NCBI RefSeq assembly: GCF_021869535.1
Contig: NW_026262712.1
Coordinates: 102,118,140 to 102,182,139, forward strand
Direction: 5' to 3'
Length of the DNA: 64,000 nucleotides
DNA from: Mytilus californianus
Taxonomy: Eukaryota > Mollusca > Bivalvia > Mytilida > Mytilidae
A model generated the notes under the pieces. The model made no database searches and was not told where the DNA came from. It saw only the letters and a program-made list of their open reading frames with translations. The translations under genes were made by a program, and so were the position numbers. Positions 25,841-37,600 of the stretch are shown in pieces (position 1 is the first letter of the stretch; the number at the start of each line of letters is the position of its first letter).

Positions 25841-26110
25841 TGGCGGATAGTTGTTTCATTACCAATCGTACCACATCTCCTTATTTATATATATATACGA
25901 AAGCTTTATTCATATTTTTTGGTGTATTGATGAATGTGTAAAGATGCAGCAATTGTAATACATTTTAAAATACAGCACAAGAGATGCAGATTAAATAAAA
26001 CCAATCTCACTATACAAATCCTTGATAAAACTTATAAGTCGAAGACATACTGACAAACGCCATGGCAAAAACTTAAAAACGACCAAATGACGTACAACAG
26101 TCTATAAAAC
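25841..26110. repeat. Rep-A and Rep-C fragments
   Basis: About 25,841-25,885 matches inverted Rep-A (gttgtttcattaccaatcgt). About 26,045-26,110 resembles Rep-C (acaaacgccatggcaaaaac). Confidence 0.55.
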
Positions 26111-26159
26111 TTGACTATAGCATTTAAAACACATAAGAAGCACCCAGACAGTCAAACAG

Positions 26160-27546
26160 AAATTAAAAGAATAATTAATTTGTAAAGATTTTCAACTAGG
26201 CCTACAGCTATATTTTCTTATCGTGTAACAGTAGGCTAAACATAGGTTCTGGTATTATGTGATAAGTCATTTTTTCATGCAGACCCAGTTTTATTGATAC
26301 CTTGAACTTAAAGTGGTTTTATGCATATCAGCCCAGATTATGTGTGTAATTTTATTGAACAATTCAACAATACACGTTCTAAACAGGTTAAATTCAATTT
26401 AAAAATTTACAAATTCAGATCTACTGGCATTCAACACCCAATTACTTACTTGCTGTATATTGCTAACTTTGACTGTATATTGTCAATCCCTTCCACATCG
26501 TGAATACGCCATGCGAGGTGTTGGATAAGTTTGATACAGGGTGGCGGCTTCGAAGCGTAGAAAAAAAATCCAGGTAAATGAAAGTGTAAAATTTTGTTGT
26601 TGAAAATTTTAAGTACTAAATTCCTAAATTTGCACTTAACTCCGTTCTACGGGTAACATGGTTGTTTGATATGAAAATAGGATAAAAAGCATCCGGAAAA
26701 ATTAATTATCACGTAATAAGTATTCGTAAATGGATATGAAAATAACTTAACAAGGAATAAGTATAGGTAAACGGACAGAAAGTCGCAGGGCAATGGTTTA
26801 AATTAATTATTTTACAATTGTTTAAATATATGAGAGAAAGTTCTTGACGAATTGACTTTATTTATAGATAAATGTATTTAGTTGAGGAAATGATTAATTC
26901 GCCTTCAAATAGTTTTTTTTATCAATAACTTATAAAAAGGAGACATTTTTGACAGCATGACTTCAGTTAATTACCAAACCACTTTGGCAGATTGTTTTCT
27001 TAACAATCATTGTTCATATTAATATTCAAAAATAAATTTTGTTTACAAGTCCGTTTCCTTTTAAAAATGTTTCAGAAAAATACTGAAACGTTTTTAAAAT
27101 TAAGTTTATTCAAAGAAAAAAATATCCCCAAAACTGAATCGTGACTTTTTACCTTGTTACTTTTTGTTGTACGTTCTAAGTGTCAATCCTAGCAAACACA
27201 AATTTGGAAATAAAATCGATTACAATGTAATTTTATAGAAGGAAAAGGGGGGTTAATGAACAAATTATTACTAAACACTCACATACTTCTAAAAAGATTT
27301 GCATATGTAAGCTGTCTATAGATAATGTTAAATTATTTCAGGAGTTTCAATTAATCTAGGAGAAAAAAAAAGATTATAAACAGTATAGTTTTCAACGCCT
27401 ACTACTACAAAAAATAGTGATTCTTTTTGTAGATTTGGTACTTCAGTTTCGACTCAAAATTTCCTATTGTAATTGTTAGATGCCAGATAGTATTTGTACT
27501 TTATGTAATTGTGGTGATATTGGCGACGCGATTCATTATATTATAG
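26160..27546. other. Unassigned sequence with one hairpin
   Basis: A 17-bp-arm inverted repeat at 27,059-27,099 (arms TTTTAAAAATGTTTCAG, one mismatch) is the only structure seen. No gene. Confidence 0.45.
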
Positions 27547-27568
27547 CAAGGATTTGTAAAAATCCTTG
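27547..27568. mobile_element. 22-bp palindromic micro-insertion with 7-bp TSD
   Basis: Arms CAAGGATTT and AAATCCTTG around GTAA, flanked on both sides by ATTATAG (27,540-27,546 and 27,569-27,575). The length is too short to be anything but transposon tips or a chance hairpin. The adjacent exact direct repeats favour insertion. Confidence 0.7.
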
Positions 27569-28273
27569 ATTATAGAATGTTCGGCAATAGACGAAAGTAG
27601 ACAAACCCTATTTAAACGGGGTTTTGATCTCCAAGGACGCCACATTTTACATCGAATAAGATCTATATTTGTTAACGTTTTCAAATGAAATAACTTGAAT
27701 TGAAAATTTCCCGTCTATGTGAAGATTTCTGATATTTCTAAATGGCTTCAATTATTACATACAAAACGAAAAATTTATTTAACTTTTTTTGTAAAAACAA
27801 TATTTCATGTATTTTTATAATTTTTCCAAAGAAACGTTTTTTTTTTGTTTGTTTGCAAAGTTTACTTGTATGTGGTTATAACCATCATCAATCAGTCCTA
27901 ATTATTAAAGATCAAACGTCGTAATCAAAATGATGATTGGTATTGAATATGATCATCGGTCATGCATGACGTATCCCAAATAACTTCTTTAATGTTGGTT
28001 TGATTTTATCAAAACCAAAATTATAAGATCAAATATTAAATTATCTGTCGAATGTATACCCTCAACGCTCACTAAAACATATATACATGTCCTGCGTGAC
28101 TTTTTATGTCCTGTCTGCATTCTGAGAAGGTCCTGAGCGGTTTTTAGACGTACCGTTAATTTATAGGCATGTATTTGAAGCTGTTCTTAATTATGTACAT
28201 TATCTATAGGTATACATGTATCAGACAAAAAGACTTTCCAATGAACTTAGTTCTAGTTATCTTAGTTCCTAGT

Positions 28274-28416
28274 CACAGGCACTTGTCTCAGAAAAAAAAT
28301 TTCCTATATACTTTTAATGTTATATTAAGCAGGGACTTTCTATACTAAGTTAGTATAGAAAGTCCCTGCATGTATTAAGGTATATAGGAAACAAAATTCT
28401 GAGACAAGTGCCTGTG
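28274..28416. mobile_element. CACAGGCACTTG MITE carrying a nested palindrome
   Basis: The outer arms CACAGGCACTTGTCTCAGAA and their inverse match the 82-bp element at 33,085-33,166. The flanking 8-mers TTCCTAGT and GTCCTAGT differ at one base. The loop is interrupted by the CAGGGACTTTC palindrome (28,329-28,369). TATTAAG sits directly left of the palindrome and again four bases beyond its right end. Confidence 0.85.
28329..28369. mobile_element. CAGGGACTTTC palindrome (copy 3), nested
   Basis: A perfect inverted repeat with 20-bp arms, GCAGGGACTTTCTATACTAA, around one base. It lies in the loop of the surrounding MITE, so it inserted after that MITE did. Confidence 0.85.
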
Positions 28417-28899
28417 GTCCTAGTGTGAAATAAATCCACTGGGAATTGGCCTTTTTAAACACATCTATATATACGTTTTCTCAAGGGTTTGTACATGTAA
28501 AGTGAAATTATGTTTACTCAATGCCAGAGACATATATACACAGAGATTGGCAACTGTAACAGTGGTCAGCGAAATCCAATTAAAAACACGCATCACACGA
28601 GACTTTAACGAGATGGCCATTTTGCATCTGATCATGACAAGTTCACCACCGCATCGATTTTTATTTTACATCAAGCTTTTCAAAACAGCATAATGTAAGT
28701 ATATATTTCAATTTCGTAAATTATTTACCTTGTTTTATTCAGTTTGTAGTAATTGTTAGTTAAAATATTGTGACGATTAACGTTTTATTGTGGTCAATAA
28801 TAAGGGGAAAGCTTGGCCGACATGGACGTTATGAAAATTTTTTTACACGGACGTATTTTTTATTAAAACCTTTTCATTCGAAAAGGAATAAAACCATTT

Positions 28900-29420
28900 A
28901 TGAGATGAATCACTTTTCCCAAGACATACTGGTTTTGTGTAAATATGTTGAATTTTTCATTAAATCACCCACTTTGATGCAATTTACAATTAAAAATGAC
29001 CATTCAAGCTGTCGGCCATTTTCATTCTCTTCAATATAAAGACAGGCCCCTGTCCATGTCTACAGTCAATAAACTTTTCCATCTTTAGAGAATAATTATT
29101 CCCAGCACATGAATTGCTTTCTTATGACATACTGGATTTGTGTATAACAGTTGTTTTTTACATATTTTCACCCACTTTGATGCAATTTACAATTAAAAAT
29201 GACCATTCAAGCTGTCGGCCATTTTCATTCTCTTCAATATAAAGACAGGCCCCTGTCCATGGCTACAGTTTATAAAATTGTCCATCTTTAAAGAACAAAT
29301 GTACCCATCACCATTGATCACAGGAATTACTTTCCCAAGACATACTGGTTTTGTGTATATAAATTGTTTTTTTCATTATTTCCACCACTTTGATGACATT
29401 TACAAGTTTATATACATGTA
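28900..29420 (+). repeat. Tandem duplication, about 203-bp unit, 2.5 copies
   Basis: The block cccactttgatgcaatttac starts at 28,968 and at 29,171, and a third diverged copy begins near 29,385. Units share aagctgtcggccattttcat and gacaggcccctgtccatg. Copies 1 and 2 are nearly identical, so the duplication is fairly recent. Confidence 0.9.
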
Positions 29421-30004
29421 TATTTGCATTCAGTATCTGACAGCATTTTTTTTTTTAACAGGATCCTGCATGTTATAAAAGAACAAAGATGTTGATCAAA
29501 TTTACCTAACAGTGCAGCATACAAGAGATGTAATATCATACATGTGCTGAATGTAGGACTCCCTAGCCTTTCTGATTGAAAAAAAGATTCCCTGGCAGAC
29601 AGGAACAACTATTAGTGATGACTTTTTTCAAATGTTACTGCACAGTCATGTAGTGGACCGATTACATGTACTACTATCAATGTGATACTAAAAAATGGTT
29701 TTGTAAGAGAGAAAATGACATGTGCTTACCCTGACTGTGAAAACACCACATTATTGTAGTTCAAATATCATAGTTCATATGCCAAACTTGATGTACATGT
29801 GTATGCGATTTTTGTGCAAGTGATGGTGTCATCATTGAACTAAGAATAAATACGACTCCGCATTCAATCTATTGAATTTGAAACAGAAGTGGCAGTTGTG
29901 CAGAGACTATACAGATAAAAATGCAAATAAATATCTTGTGTTTAACTTCATTTGTCTTCTTTACGTTTACAAAGTATACATGTTCATAATTTTTACATAC
30001 ATGT

Positions 30005-30600
30005 ATAACAATATGATGATGTAGTATGATTGCCAATGAGACAATGATTTACATGTACATATGTATGACTATCATTGGAAGGCCACTCTATAATATCTTT
30101 GTATATCATGAGAATGGAAATGCTACCTTTGTAGCATAAAGGTAGCATAATGTAAAAAAAAGGGAAAATGTTCATTCATTCAACAACACTCCTGTGACTA
30201 TATAACTTGACAGTACTAAAGGCAAAATATTTCGTTTCACAAATTCCTTCCTCTCCTCAGAAAATAACATATTTAATTGTTTACATGAAATGACAAAATG
30301 TGTAGAATAAGAAGCAAGAAATGTTCACTCTACTTGTACACTACTAGTCGCTCATATTAGTCATCATCTATGTTTGTTTCAGTCCTTTAGCAATAGTGCT
30401 TGTTTATATTTATCTGTTGTGTTGTGTTGTTTCAGTTTTACATGTCCTCATTCTGTGATCACTGTTTCACCTCGCCTATTTTGAAAAATGTTAATGCAAA
30501 TATTTTCTGCAATAAATTGAATAGGCACAGCTGCTATGACTATTCAGAAATGTGAGGTATGTGTCAATGAGACAACAACCCAACGACAAAAATATTCTTT
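30005..30600. repeat. Small Rep-A / Rep-B fragments and a hairpin
   Basis: About 30,015-30,046 is a Rep-A start (gtagtatgattgccaatgag). About 30,548-30,590 is a Rep-B-like fragment (tgtcaatgagacaacaaccc). 30,121-30,147 is a hairpin with arms TGCTACCTTT. Confidence 0.55.
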
Positions 30601-31481
30601 GCACATCTATGAATGTTTAAGAATTCTTGTGGAGGTCAAAAGCACATAACGTGTACTTATATATTGGTGACCTGGTACATGTATGTACCTATTGATGCAT
30701 TCCGTCCTAAATATAAATTGTGTGAAGAGACCAAGCAGTTTATATGCTTATAAAAAAACTGATATTAAAATGAATTCCTGTATAACAAATTCCGGGAATG
30801 AGACACTATTTTATTTAAACCAGATGAGATATTAGTGGTAAAGGTTTAAACAGAAGCAGGAGATGTCAAGGGGCAATACAAAAAGTACAAGGTCATGTAA
30901 CACAGATAAAAAAATGACAAATGAAAAGAAAATAACAGCCCACATAGCACTGCACCGAAACATAAACCCACAAAAGATCAGATAAAACTTGTCTTCAATT
31001 TTAAATCTTTCTAATTTCAAACTCGAGTTTCACTACCCAGTTTCACTACCCGATAGGAAAGAGTAAAGATAAGGATGTTGCAGTACTTCTGTGGTCTATG
31101 AAACAGAACATTAAAATTCTACAGTTCAGCAGAGCATTTTACTGTACTTATGATACACGTTGTTTTTAATCAGGGTCTGTGATATTAAGTCTTTAAAAAA
31201 CTACAAATAATGACAGATTCATATTCAATATTTCATGACAGCAAAAATAGTGATTTCGACAACACTGTACATAATGTACGTTCATTTAGGAAATTCATGC
31301 AAAGGTTCCACAAATAATGTAATTGTAGGTCAATCAAAAATTAATCATTTTAATCCGTTTTCCACGAGACAAAATTCTACAGGCTACATATTTTTTTATA
31401 TAAAAAGTTGCTTGCTGATTTCTTTTTTTGACATGTTAAATGACTATTTTTGTTCCTGATTGAATACTATAGTAGAATGTA

Positions 31482-31984
31482 GGACAGTAAGTCACAGGAC
31501 AAAAAGTCACGGACAAAAAGTCACGGACGAAAAGTCACAATTCAGTTTTGAGATTATTTTTCTCTGAACAAGAAAACACTAATTTTAAAAATATTTTTTT
31601 GGTTTTTTGTATTGAACTATAATATATGAAGCAACTTTGTAATTAAAATTTATTCAATAAATATCAATGATGATCAAATAATTGTTATGATAACAAAATG
31701 TCAAAGTGGTTTGGCACTTAAATGGCTTCATGGTGTCAAGAAATATATTATTTGCATGATTAAAATTTAATAATTTTTCATTTATCAAGGCTTATGAACA
31801 ATTTCCTGAACTTAAAAATGAATAAATGTAAAAAAAGATATTATTTGAAGATCTTTCTCTTATATATTCAAACAATTGTCAATAAATTATTTGTGACTTT
31901 TTGTCCTATCCAATTTGTGACTTTTTGTCCTATCCAATTTGTGACTTTATGTCCTGTGACTTTTTGTACTGTGACTTTCTGTCC
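31482..31984. mobile_element. Foldback element with GACAAAAAGTCAC repeats in its TIRs
   Basis: The left end has four short units of GGACAAAAAGTCAC type (31,482-31,542). The right end carries the inverse units GTGACTTTTTGTCC (31,891-31,984), partly with a caattt spacer. About 500 bp, AT-rich interior without a gene. It lies inside the 4-kb TIR element. Confidence 0.85.
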
Positions 31985-33084
31985 GTTTACCCTATTCATA
32001 GTATAGCCCAGTGTTTCTGTTAAAATAAAGTTCTGGTCATGGTTAAAATAATGTCAGAATTTGTTTAGTTGTAAAAACAATTACCAAGTAATAATCCACT
32101 TAGAACTTCACCTCTGGCAAAATTCAGGTGATCGGAGGGCAATAAATTGCGTAATCGCACACCTGTGAATCCACAGTCACAACTCTAAGGAAATAATGAC
32201 CGGAAAATCGGACACACATAATTTCACTGTGTAATTTAGAAGCAAACTTCAGCAAAGAAATGTTTCTTGTAATATCATGATCATTACCAGATTTTACTTT
32301 TTAAATTAAAAGAAATGCCGAAAAAAAGAAAAAAATATTATCTCAATCAAATACATTAAAAAAAATACAACTATTTCAAGTAGTTTTTTAGAAAAAGAAT
32401 TTATTTGATCTGAAATAAGTTTTCCTATTACTTTTCTTGATTAGCTATCGAGGTTATTCATCCCTGACTTGTCTACATGTTGTAGAATAATTATCGACGA
32501 GAATCTCATTCCGGGCCGCGTTTTTTAACGGGATTTCACGGAGTTGCCAATCTCTGTGTATATATGTCTCTGTCAATGCGTAGTTACATAAGTTTATTTG
32601 CTACTTTTTTCTTCTTTATTTTATATAAATGATTTTTTTTTTTTTAATTTTAACATTTTTTTCTTCGAAAGAATTGTAGTGTTGCAATAGGGAATGGACA
32701 CAGATACTCAACTACATTTAACGAAAAAAAAATTGTGTAATGTCATTAAAATGTATTACACATAGACAGGATGTTCTCTAGAAAACTATGATATTTCTAA
32801 TACGTTATACACACCCCAGGGTACACGCACGGTCGTAATGGAAAATTACTGCATGCTTTAATTACCTGTAATCAGCCATGCAACGTTGACTGACCATGTC
32901 ATTACAGTTTAAAAAGTTTTTCCTCCGATCAAAACGGAATATTCATTTTAACTTTAAAATTTAAAACTTTAAAAAGTATACTTTGATATAATTATGACGT
33001 AAAAGAATTTAACAATTTAATAATCGGATTTTTCCAAAGATTAAGATACAATTATATTTATTATTCTGGGACTGACAGATATAT

Positions 33085-33166
33085 CACAGGCACTTGTCTC
33101 AGAATTTTTTCCTATATACTTTTATTAAAGTATATAGGATTTTTTTTTCTGAGACAAGTGCCTGTG
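33085..33166. mobile_element. 82-bp hAT-like MITE with 8-bp TSD
   Basis: Arms CACAGGCACTTGTCTCAGAA and their inverse, joined through complementary cctatatact/agtatatagg segments, so almost the whole element folds. AGATATAT flanks it exactly on both sides (33,077-33,084 and 33,167-33,174). 8-bp duplications are typical of hAT transposons. Confidence 0.88.
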
Positions 33167-33174
33167 AGATATAT

Positions 33175-33926
33175 ACATGCATAAGTCCCAGACATATATA
33201 ATTGTAAATCAAAATGATTTACATAATTACTGGGAAATAATATAATGTTTAAGTTATGTTGATGTCACAAATACACATGAATTATTTGATGATGCATGCT
33301 GGAATTTCTTATCTAACTGCATGACTGTGACCACAGACATATATATATATCCATTTACTGATTCTATAATTTCTTGAGAAAAAAAATCAGGAGGGAAGTC
33401 AGAGGGAAGTGAAACAAACATTTTAAGCTTTTATTAAAAATTGTTGGGAAAACAATAAAATACGACACTGAGTTTTGAAAAAAAAGTTTATGATTGGTCT
33501 TAATTTTTTTTTTTAATAAAGATAGAAACAATTTTTTGTCCTAAGAAAAAAAAAACAATGCCCCCTTTTTAGCCAAACCGACACACGCCGATGAATGAAG
33601 AATTCCAAGTAGGGTCACAAGGTCACATTTTAAAACTTTTTCAGTCGCCCAGTCTCAAAAAGCAATTTTGACTGGCATTGTTTTTAGTCGAATTATGTTT
33701 TTTCAGGTCAGGTTGCAAAGTGGCAGGTCGGATTTGACAATGTCAAGTTGACAACGGTCCTAAAAAATATCCAAAAAAAACGTTGAATCAAACGATATGA
33801 ACCTACGCAGTTTTATATTATAAGACTGACACACACCAGTGTGCTAACTGTGCTGGGTGAGGTGCTGTAACTTGATATACAAGTATCATTAAGTTACAGT
33901 ACTGTTAGGATTTGCCTGCCTTTTTA
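33175..33926. other. Unassigned sequence
   Basis: No gene or repeat recognised. Confidence 0.4.
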
Positions 33927-33966
33927 CAGGGACTTTCTATACTAACTGTTAGTATAGACTGCCCCT
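33927..33966. mobile_element. CAGGGACTTTC palindrome (copy 4), degraded
   Basis: The left arm CAGGGACTTTCTATACTAA is intact. The right arm TTAGTATAGACTGCCCCTG has changes in its outer half. No convincing target duplication. Confidence 0.75.
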
Positions 33967-34041
33967 GGCTTGAAAGTATGGTTCTCTGCTCATCAACGGG
34001 TGCGTGATTAGCAAATCAAATATCTTGTAGCAGTAAAATAC

Positions 34042-34460
34042 CTCCGGTGGGGGAAGGGCACTTCAATAGGTGCTAGGTAGGGGATGTCGCTGGGGTTCTG
34101 TTACCCCACCCTATTCATATAATTTAGATCTTAAAAATATATACCTTTTCATATATTGCGTGGGTAAAATTGTAACCTTTTCCCATATTGGTTGGTTTTC
34201 GTGGGGTGTGTTGGAAAAGTGGAATATTTAAGGCTAAGATTCTGTATGTAATGTTTACGTACGGCGAGACTTTCCGCTGTGAAAAAATGACAGGGCTTTT
34301 CATATACAAGTAATTGGAACTTTATCGACCTTATCATATATTTCTGATAGTTTTCCCCACCTATTCCCATATTTTCAAGCTGGAAAAAGTGACATATTCC
34401 AGCGGCACGTCCTATCACCTTGTATATAGGAAGTGCCCCCCCCCCCCCCCCCCCCCCCCG
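34042..34460. mobile_element. MITE with G/C-run ends and 10-bp flanking repeat
   Basis: The left end ctccggtgggggaagggcac and the right end ggaagtgcccc followed by about 22 C form imperfect inverted termini. AGTAAAATAC flanks both sides exactly (34,032-34,041 and 34,461-34,470). The interior cagcggcacgtcctat block resembles 23,084-23,384. A long minus-strand open frame across it is accidental. Confidence 0.75.
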
Positions 34461-34526
34461 AGTAAAATACACAAATGTATAATACTTTAATTCAGGAGCA
34501 CAGTCTGTCTTTACCGTAAAAAACTT

Positions 34527-34546
34527 CTTCTTCTTCTTCTTCTTCC
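34527..34546. repeat. (TTC)n microsatellite, possible LINE 3-prime tail
   Basis: Six to seven TTC units, which read GAA on the minus strand, about 85 bp downstream of the ORF2 stop. Many CR1-like elements end in short tandem repeats, so this may mark the 3-prime end; the exact boundary is not proven. Confidence 0.6.
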
Positions 34547-34630
34547 ATATACTGCCCACATTCAACTTTCTGAATATACTGGCAAATTGGTTCTGCATGG
34601 TTAAAAACAGGATAAAAACAAATGTTCAAC

Positions 34631-37600
34631 TTATTTTGTAAGGTTGGTCATTTGAGATTTGAATGTCTCAAATGACTGTGCTGTGGCGATCTCCGGGGGA
34701 AGCTTGTTCCAGTCTTTGGTGGTGTTCACAAAGAAGGACCATTTCCTGCAGTCTTTGGTTGCTGTTTGTACCATGTATCCATGCTGTTGTGTATGTCTGG
34801 ATACTCTGGTTGGTCTCTGGAGGTACATGTCTTTGTTGATGGCTACTTTGTCGTTGACGATCTTGTACATCATTGCGAGCCTGGCCTCTCTGCGTCGTTC
34901 TTGGAGACTTTTCCAACCCAATTCATTAATCATGTCCGTGACACTTGATCTGTTTCTGTGGCGCTTGGTGACGTATCGCGCAGCCCTCCTTTGAACTTTT
35001 TCAATTTGGTCAATATGTTTCTGATGATATGGGTCCCATACTGTTGTGGCATATTCTAGTTGGGGCCTTACTAGGGTTTTGTAAGCTTGCTCTTTGATGC
35101 TTTTAGAGCCGATGTGTAGATTTCTGTGGAGGAAACCAAGGCTTCTGCTGGCTTTGCTGGTAATGTTGTTGATGTGTTCTCCCCAGTCTAGTTCGCTTGT
35201 GATGGTGCAGCCCAGATACTTAATTGATGTTTCATGTTTTAGTACATGATCATGTAATACATAGTCCCATTTGATTGGCTTTTTCTTTCTGGAGACAGTC
35301 AGTACGCTACACTTTTCTGGGTAAAACTCCATCTTCCACTTTTCCTCCCATAGTGCCAGTTTATCAAGGTCTGACTGTAGGTGTCGGCAATCAGTATCTG
35401 AGGCGATGGTTAAGTAGACTACTGTGTCATCAGCAAAGAGACGAACTGTTGATTTTAGGTCATTCGCTAGGTCATTTATGTAAAACAAAAATAGACTAGG
35501 GCCTAGGACTGAACCTTGTGGAACTCCAGATTCTACCTTTGCTCTGTCTGACTGTTCACCCTCAACTACTACTACTTGGGTTCTATTTGTCAGGAACGCT
35601 TCTATCCAGCTGTTGGTCTTTCCCCTGATTCCATAGTGATTGAGTTTATGTAGGAGCAGGCTATGGGATACCTTATCGAATGCTTTTGAGAAGTCTAGTA
35701 TCAGTAGGTCAGACTGTTTTCCCAATTCAAGGTACTTCGTTAAGTCATCAATGCATTCTAAGAGTTGCGTCTCGCAGGATCGTTTACTTCGAAATCCATG
35801 TTGTAGTGGATAAAGGATGTTGTTTGCCTCTGCGTGTTTCATAATATGGCTGGTAACAATATGTTCGATGATCTTGCAGCAAATACATGTAAGAGATATT
35901 GGTCTGTAATTTGCTGGGATGTACTTTTGACCCTTTTTGTATGCTGGTGTGACTGTAGCTGTCCGCCAGTCATCTGGAACTTTGCCGGTCTCCATTGAAA
36001 CATTAAATATGATGGTAAGTATGGGAGCGATTTCGCTGGCAAGTTCTTTGAGTATCATTGGTCTGATGTTATCCGGTCCAGCGGCTTTGTGTGGGTTAAG
36101 GTTTCTCAATTGTTTTTCTACTCCGTTGATTGTGATAAGGATGTCTCTACAGTCAGGGTAATTTTCTGGTGAGTCGGACATATGATTTTGATTGTAGAAT
36201 TCACTGTTGCTGATGTTGTTTGCTGTGGAAAATACAGATTGAAATTGTTCATTTAATATGTTTGCTTTGTTGATTGGATCTGTTTCTAAGCTACCATTTT
36301 TTCTTAGAGGTGCCACTCCACTTTTATCACTTTTTCTGTGCTTGATGTATATCCAAAATCTTTTAGAAGGGGCATGTGTTTCTTCAGGATTCTCTGGGGT
36401 GATGATACTTTCAATATACTTCCAATATGCTTGTCTTAGGCTTTTCTGTGCTGTCTTTTTCAGTTCTTTAAATCTTGCACAATCGTCAGGATGGTTTGAT
36501 TTCTTTTTCTTTTTATATGCTCGGTCTTTTCGCCTTATGAGTGATTTTATTTCCCGTGTAATCCATGGGTTCTTATCTTTGGTCTTACAGGTTTTTGCTG
36601 GTATATGTTTGTTTGTACTTGTTTCAAGACCGTCTTTAAACATTTTCCATAGCATATTTATGTCTGGTCTATCCGTATTGCTTTCTTGTTGAATAGCGTT
36701 GTGTAGATGTTTCATATCTTCCTTCATGCTGTCCCATTTCGCCCTCTTGTAGAGAGGGATTTTTCGTTGTTTCTGTTTGTTTGTTACTGGGTTGATGTTC
36801 ATTTCAGCATATACAATGTCATGGTCTGATATTCCTGGTATGATATCTATTCTCATTATTTTGCTAGGACGAGTAGTGATCAAGAGGTCCAGAGTGTTCT
36901 TGTTTCTTGTAGGCTCTTGCACTAGCTGTGTTAGTCCGTTGTCGTCAAGGATTTCTGCAAAATGGTAATGTTGTTCTGTGTGCTGTGTTCCCTGGTATAG
37001 ACATTTGTTTGCCCAGTTCCATCCTGGCAAATTGAAGTCCCCTCCGATCAATTGGCATGCATTTATTGCGTTGGTTCTTCTGACTGATGTTTCAAATGCT
37101 TGAAGACTTTCAACATCCGATGTTTTTGGGTTATAGTAGGCGCATATGTATAGATCTTTTGTGCCTTTCTGCTGTATCCGTGCCCAAATTATCTCACAAT
37201 CTGTGTCCAGTTCTGGTACCTCAGAGCTTAAATATTTGTTGTTTATGGCTATTAGGACGCCTCCTCCGGTTTTATTTCCTTTCCTGTCTTTGCGATATAT
37301 ATTATATTCTTGTGGAAATATTTGGCTGTTCGTAATTGATTGATCTAGCCATGTTTCTGTTGCTATTATAACATCAGGTTTGGTACTATCTATGATGTTT
37401 TCAACTTGGTGTTGTTTGTTTCTAATAGACTGACAGTTGACATTCAAAATTCGCAATGGTGTAAAGGGCTTATGTTTTTCCTTTACATTATTTCGTTTTG
37501 GTGTTGATGAATGTAGTGGCTTTCTGTTCTGTGTTTCAGTACTGTTGTTAAGAGTATTTTCCAGTGGGCTGAAGCTGTTTTCTGTTTGGATGGATGTTGA

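Larger units (their letters stand above)
28525..32572. mobile_element. 4.05-kb TIR element with 7-bp TSD
   Basis: The left end CAGAGACATATATACACAGA continues GATTGGCAACT. The right end is its exact inverse for 31 bp and shows imperfect similarity to about 60 bp (GAAATCC and TTAAAAA(A/C)ACGC blocks). TCAATGC lies directly outside both ends (28,518-28,524 and 32,573-32,579). The interior has no recognisable transposase; it includes a tandem duplication (28,900-29,420), Rep-A/B fragments and a foldback (31,482-31,984). A non-autonomous element, possibly hAT-like by its tips and duplication length. Confidence 0.75.

Noticed and set aside
34149..34598. 149-codon minus-strand frame with poly-Lys and poly-Gly
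   Set aside because: It runs through the (TTC)n repeat, the C run and a MITE; the residues are translations of simple repeats.
36258..36692. 144-codon plus-strand frame opposite the LINE
   Set aside because: Antisense shadow of the endonuclease/RT reading frame.
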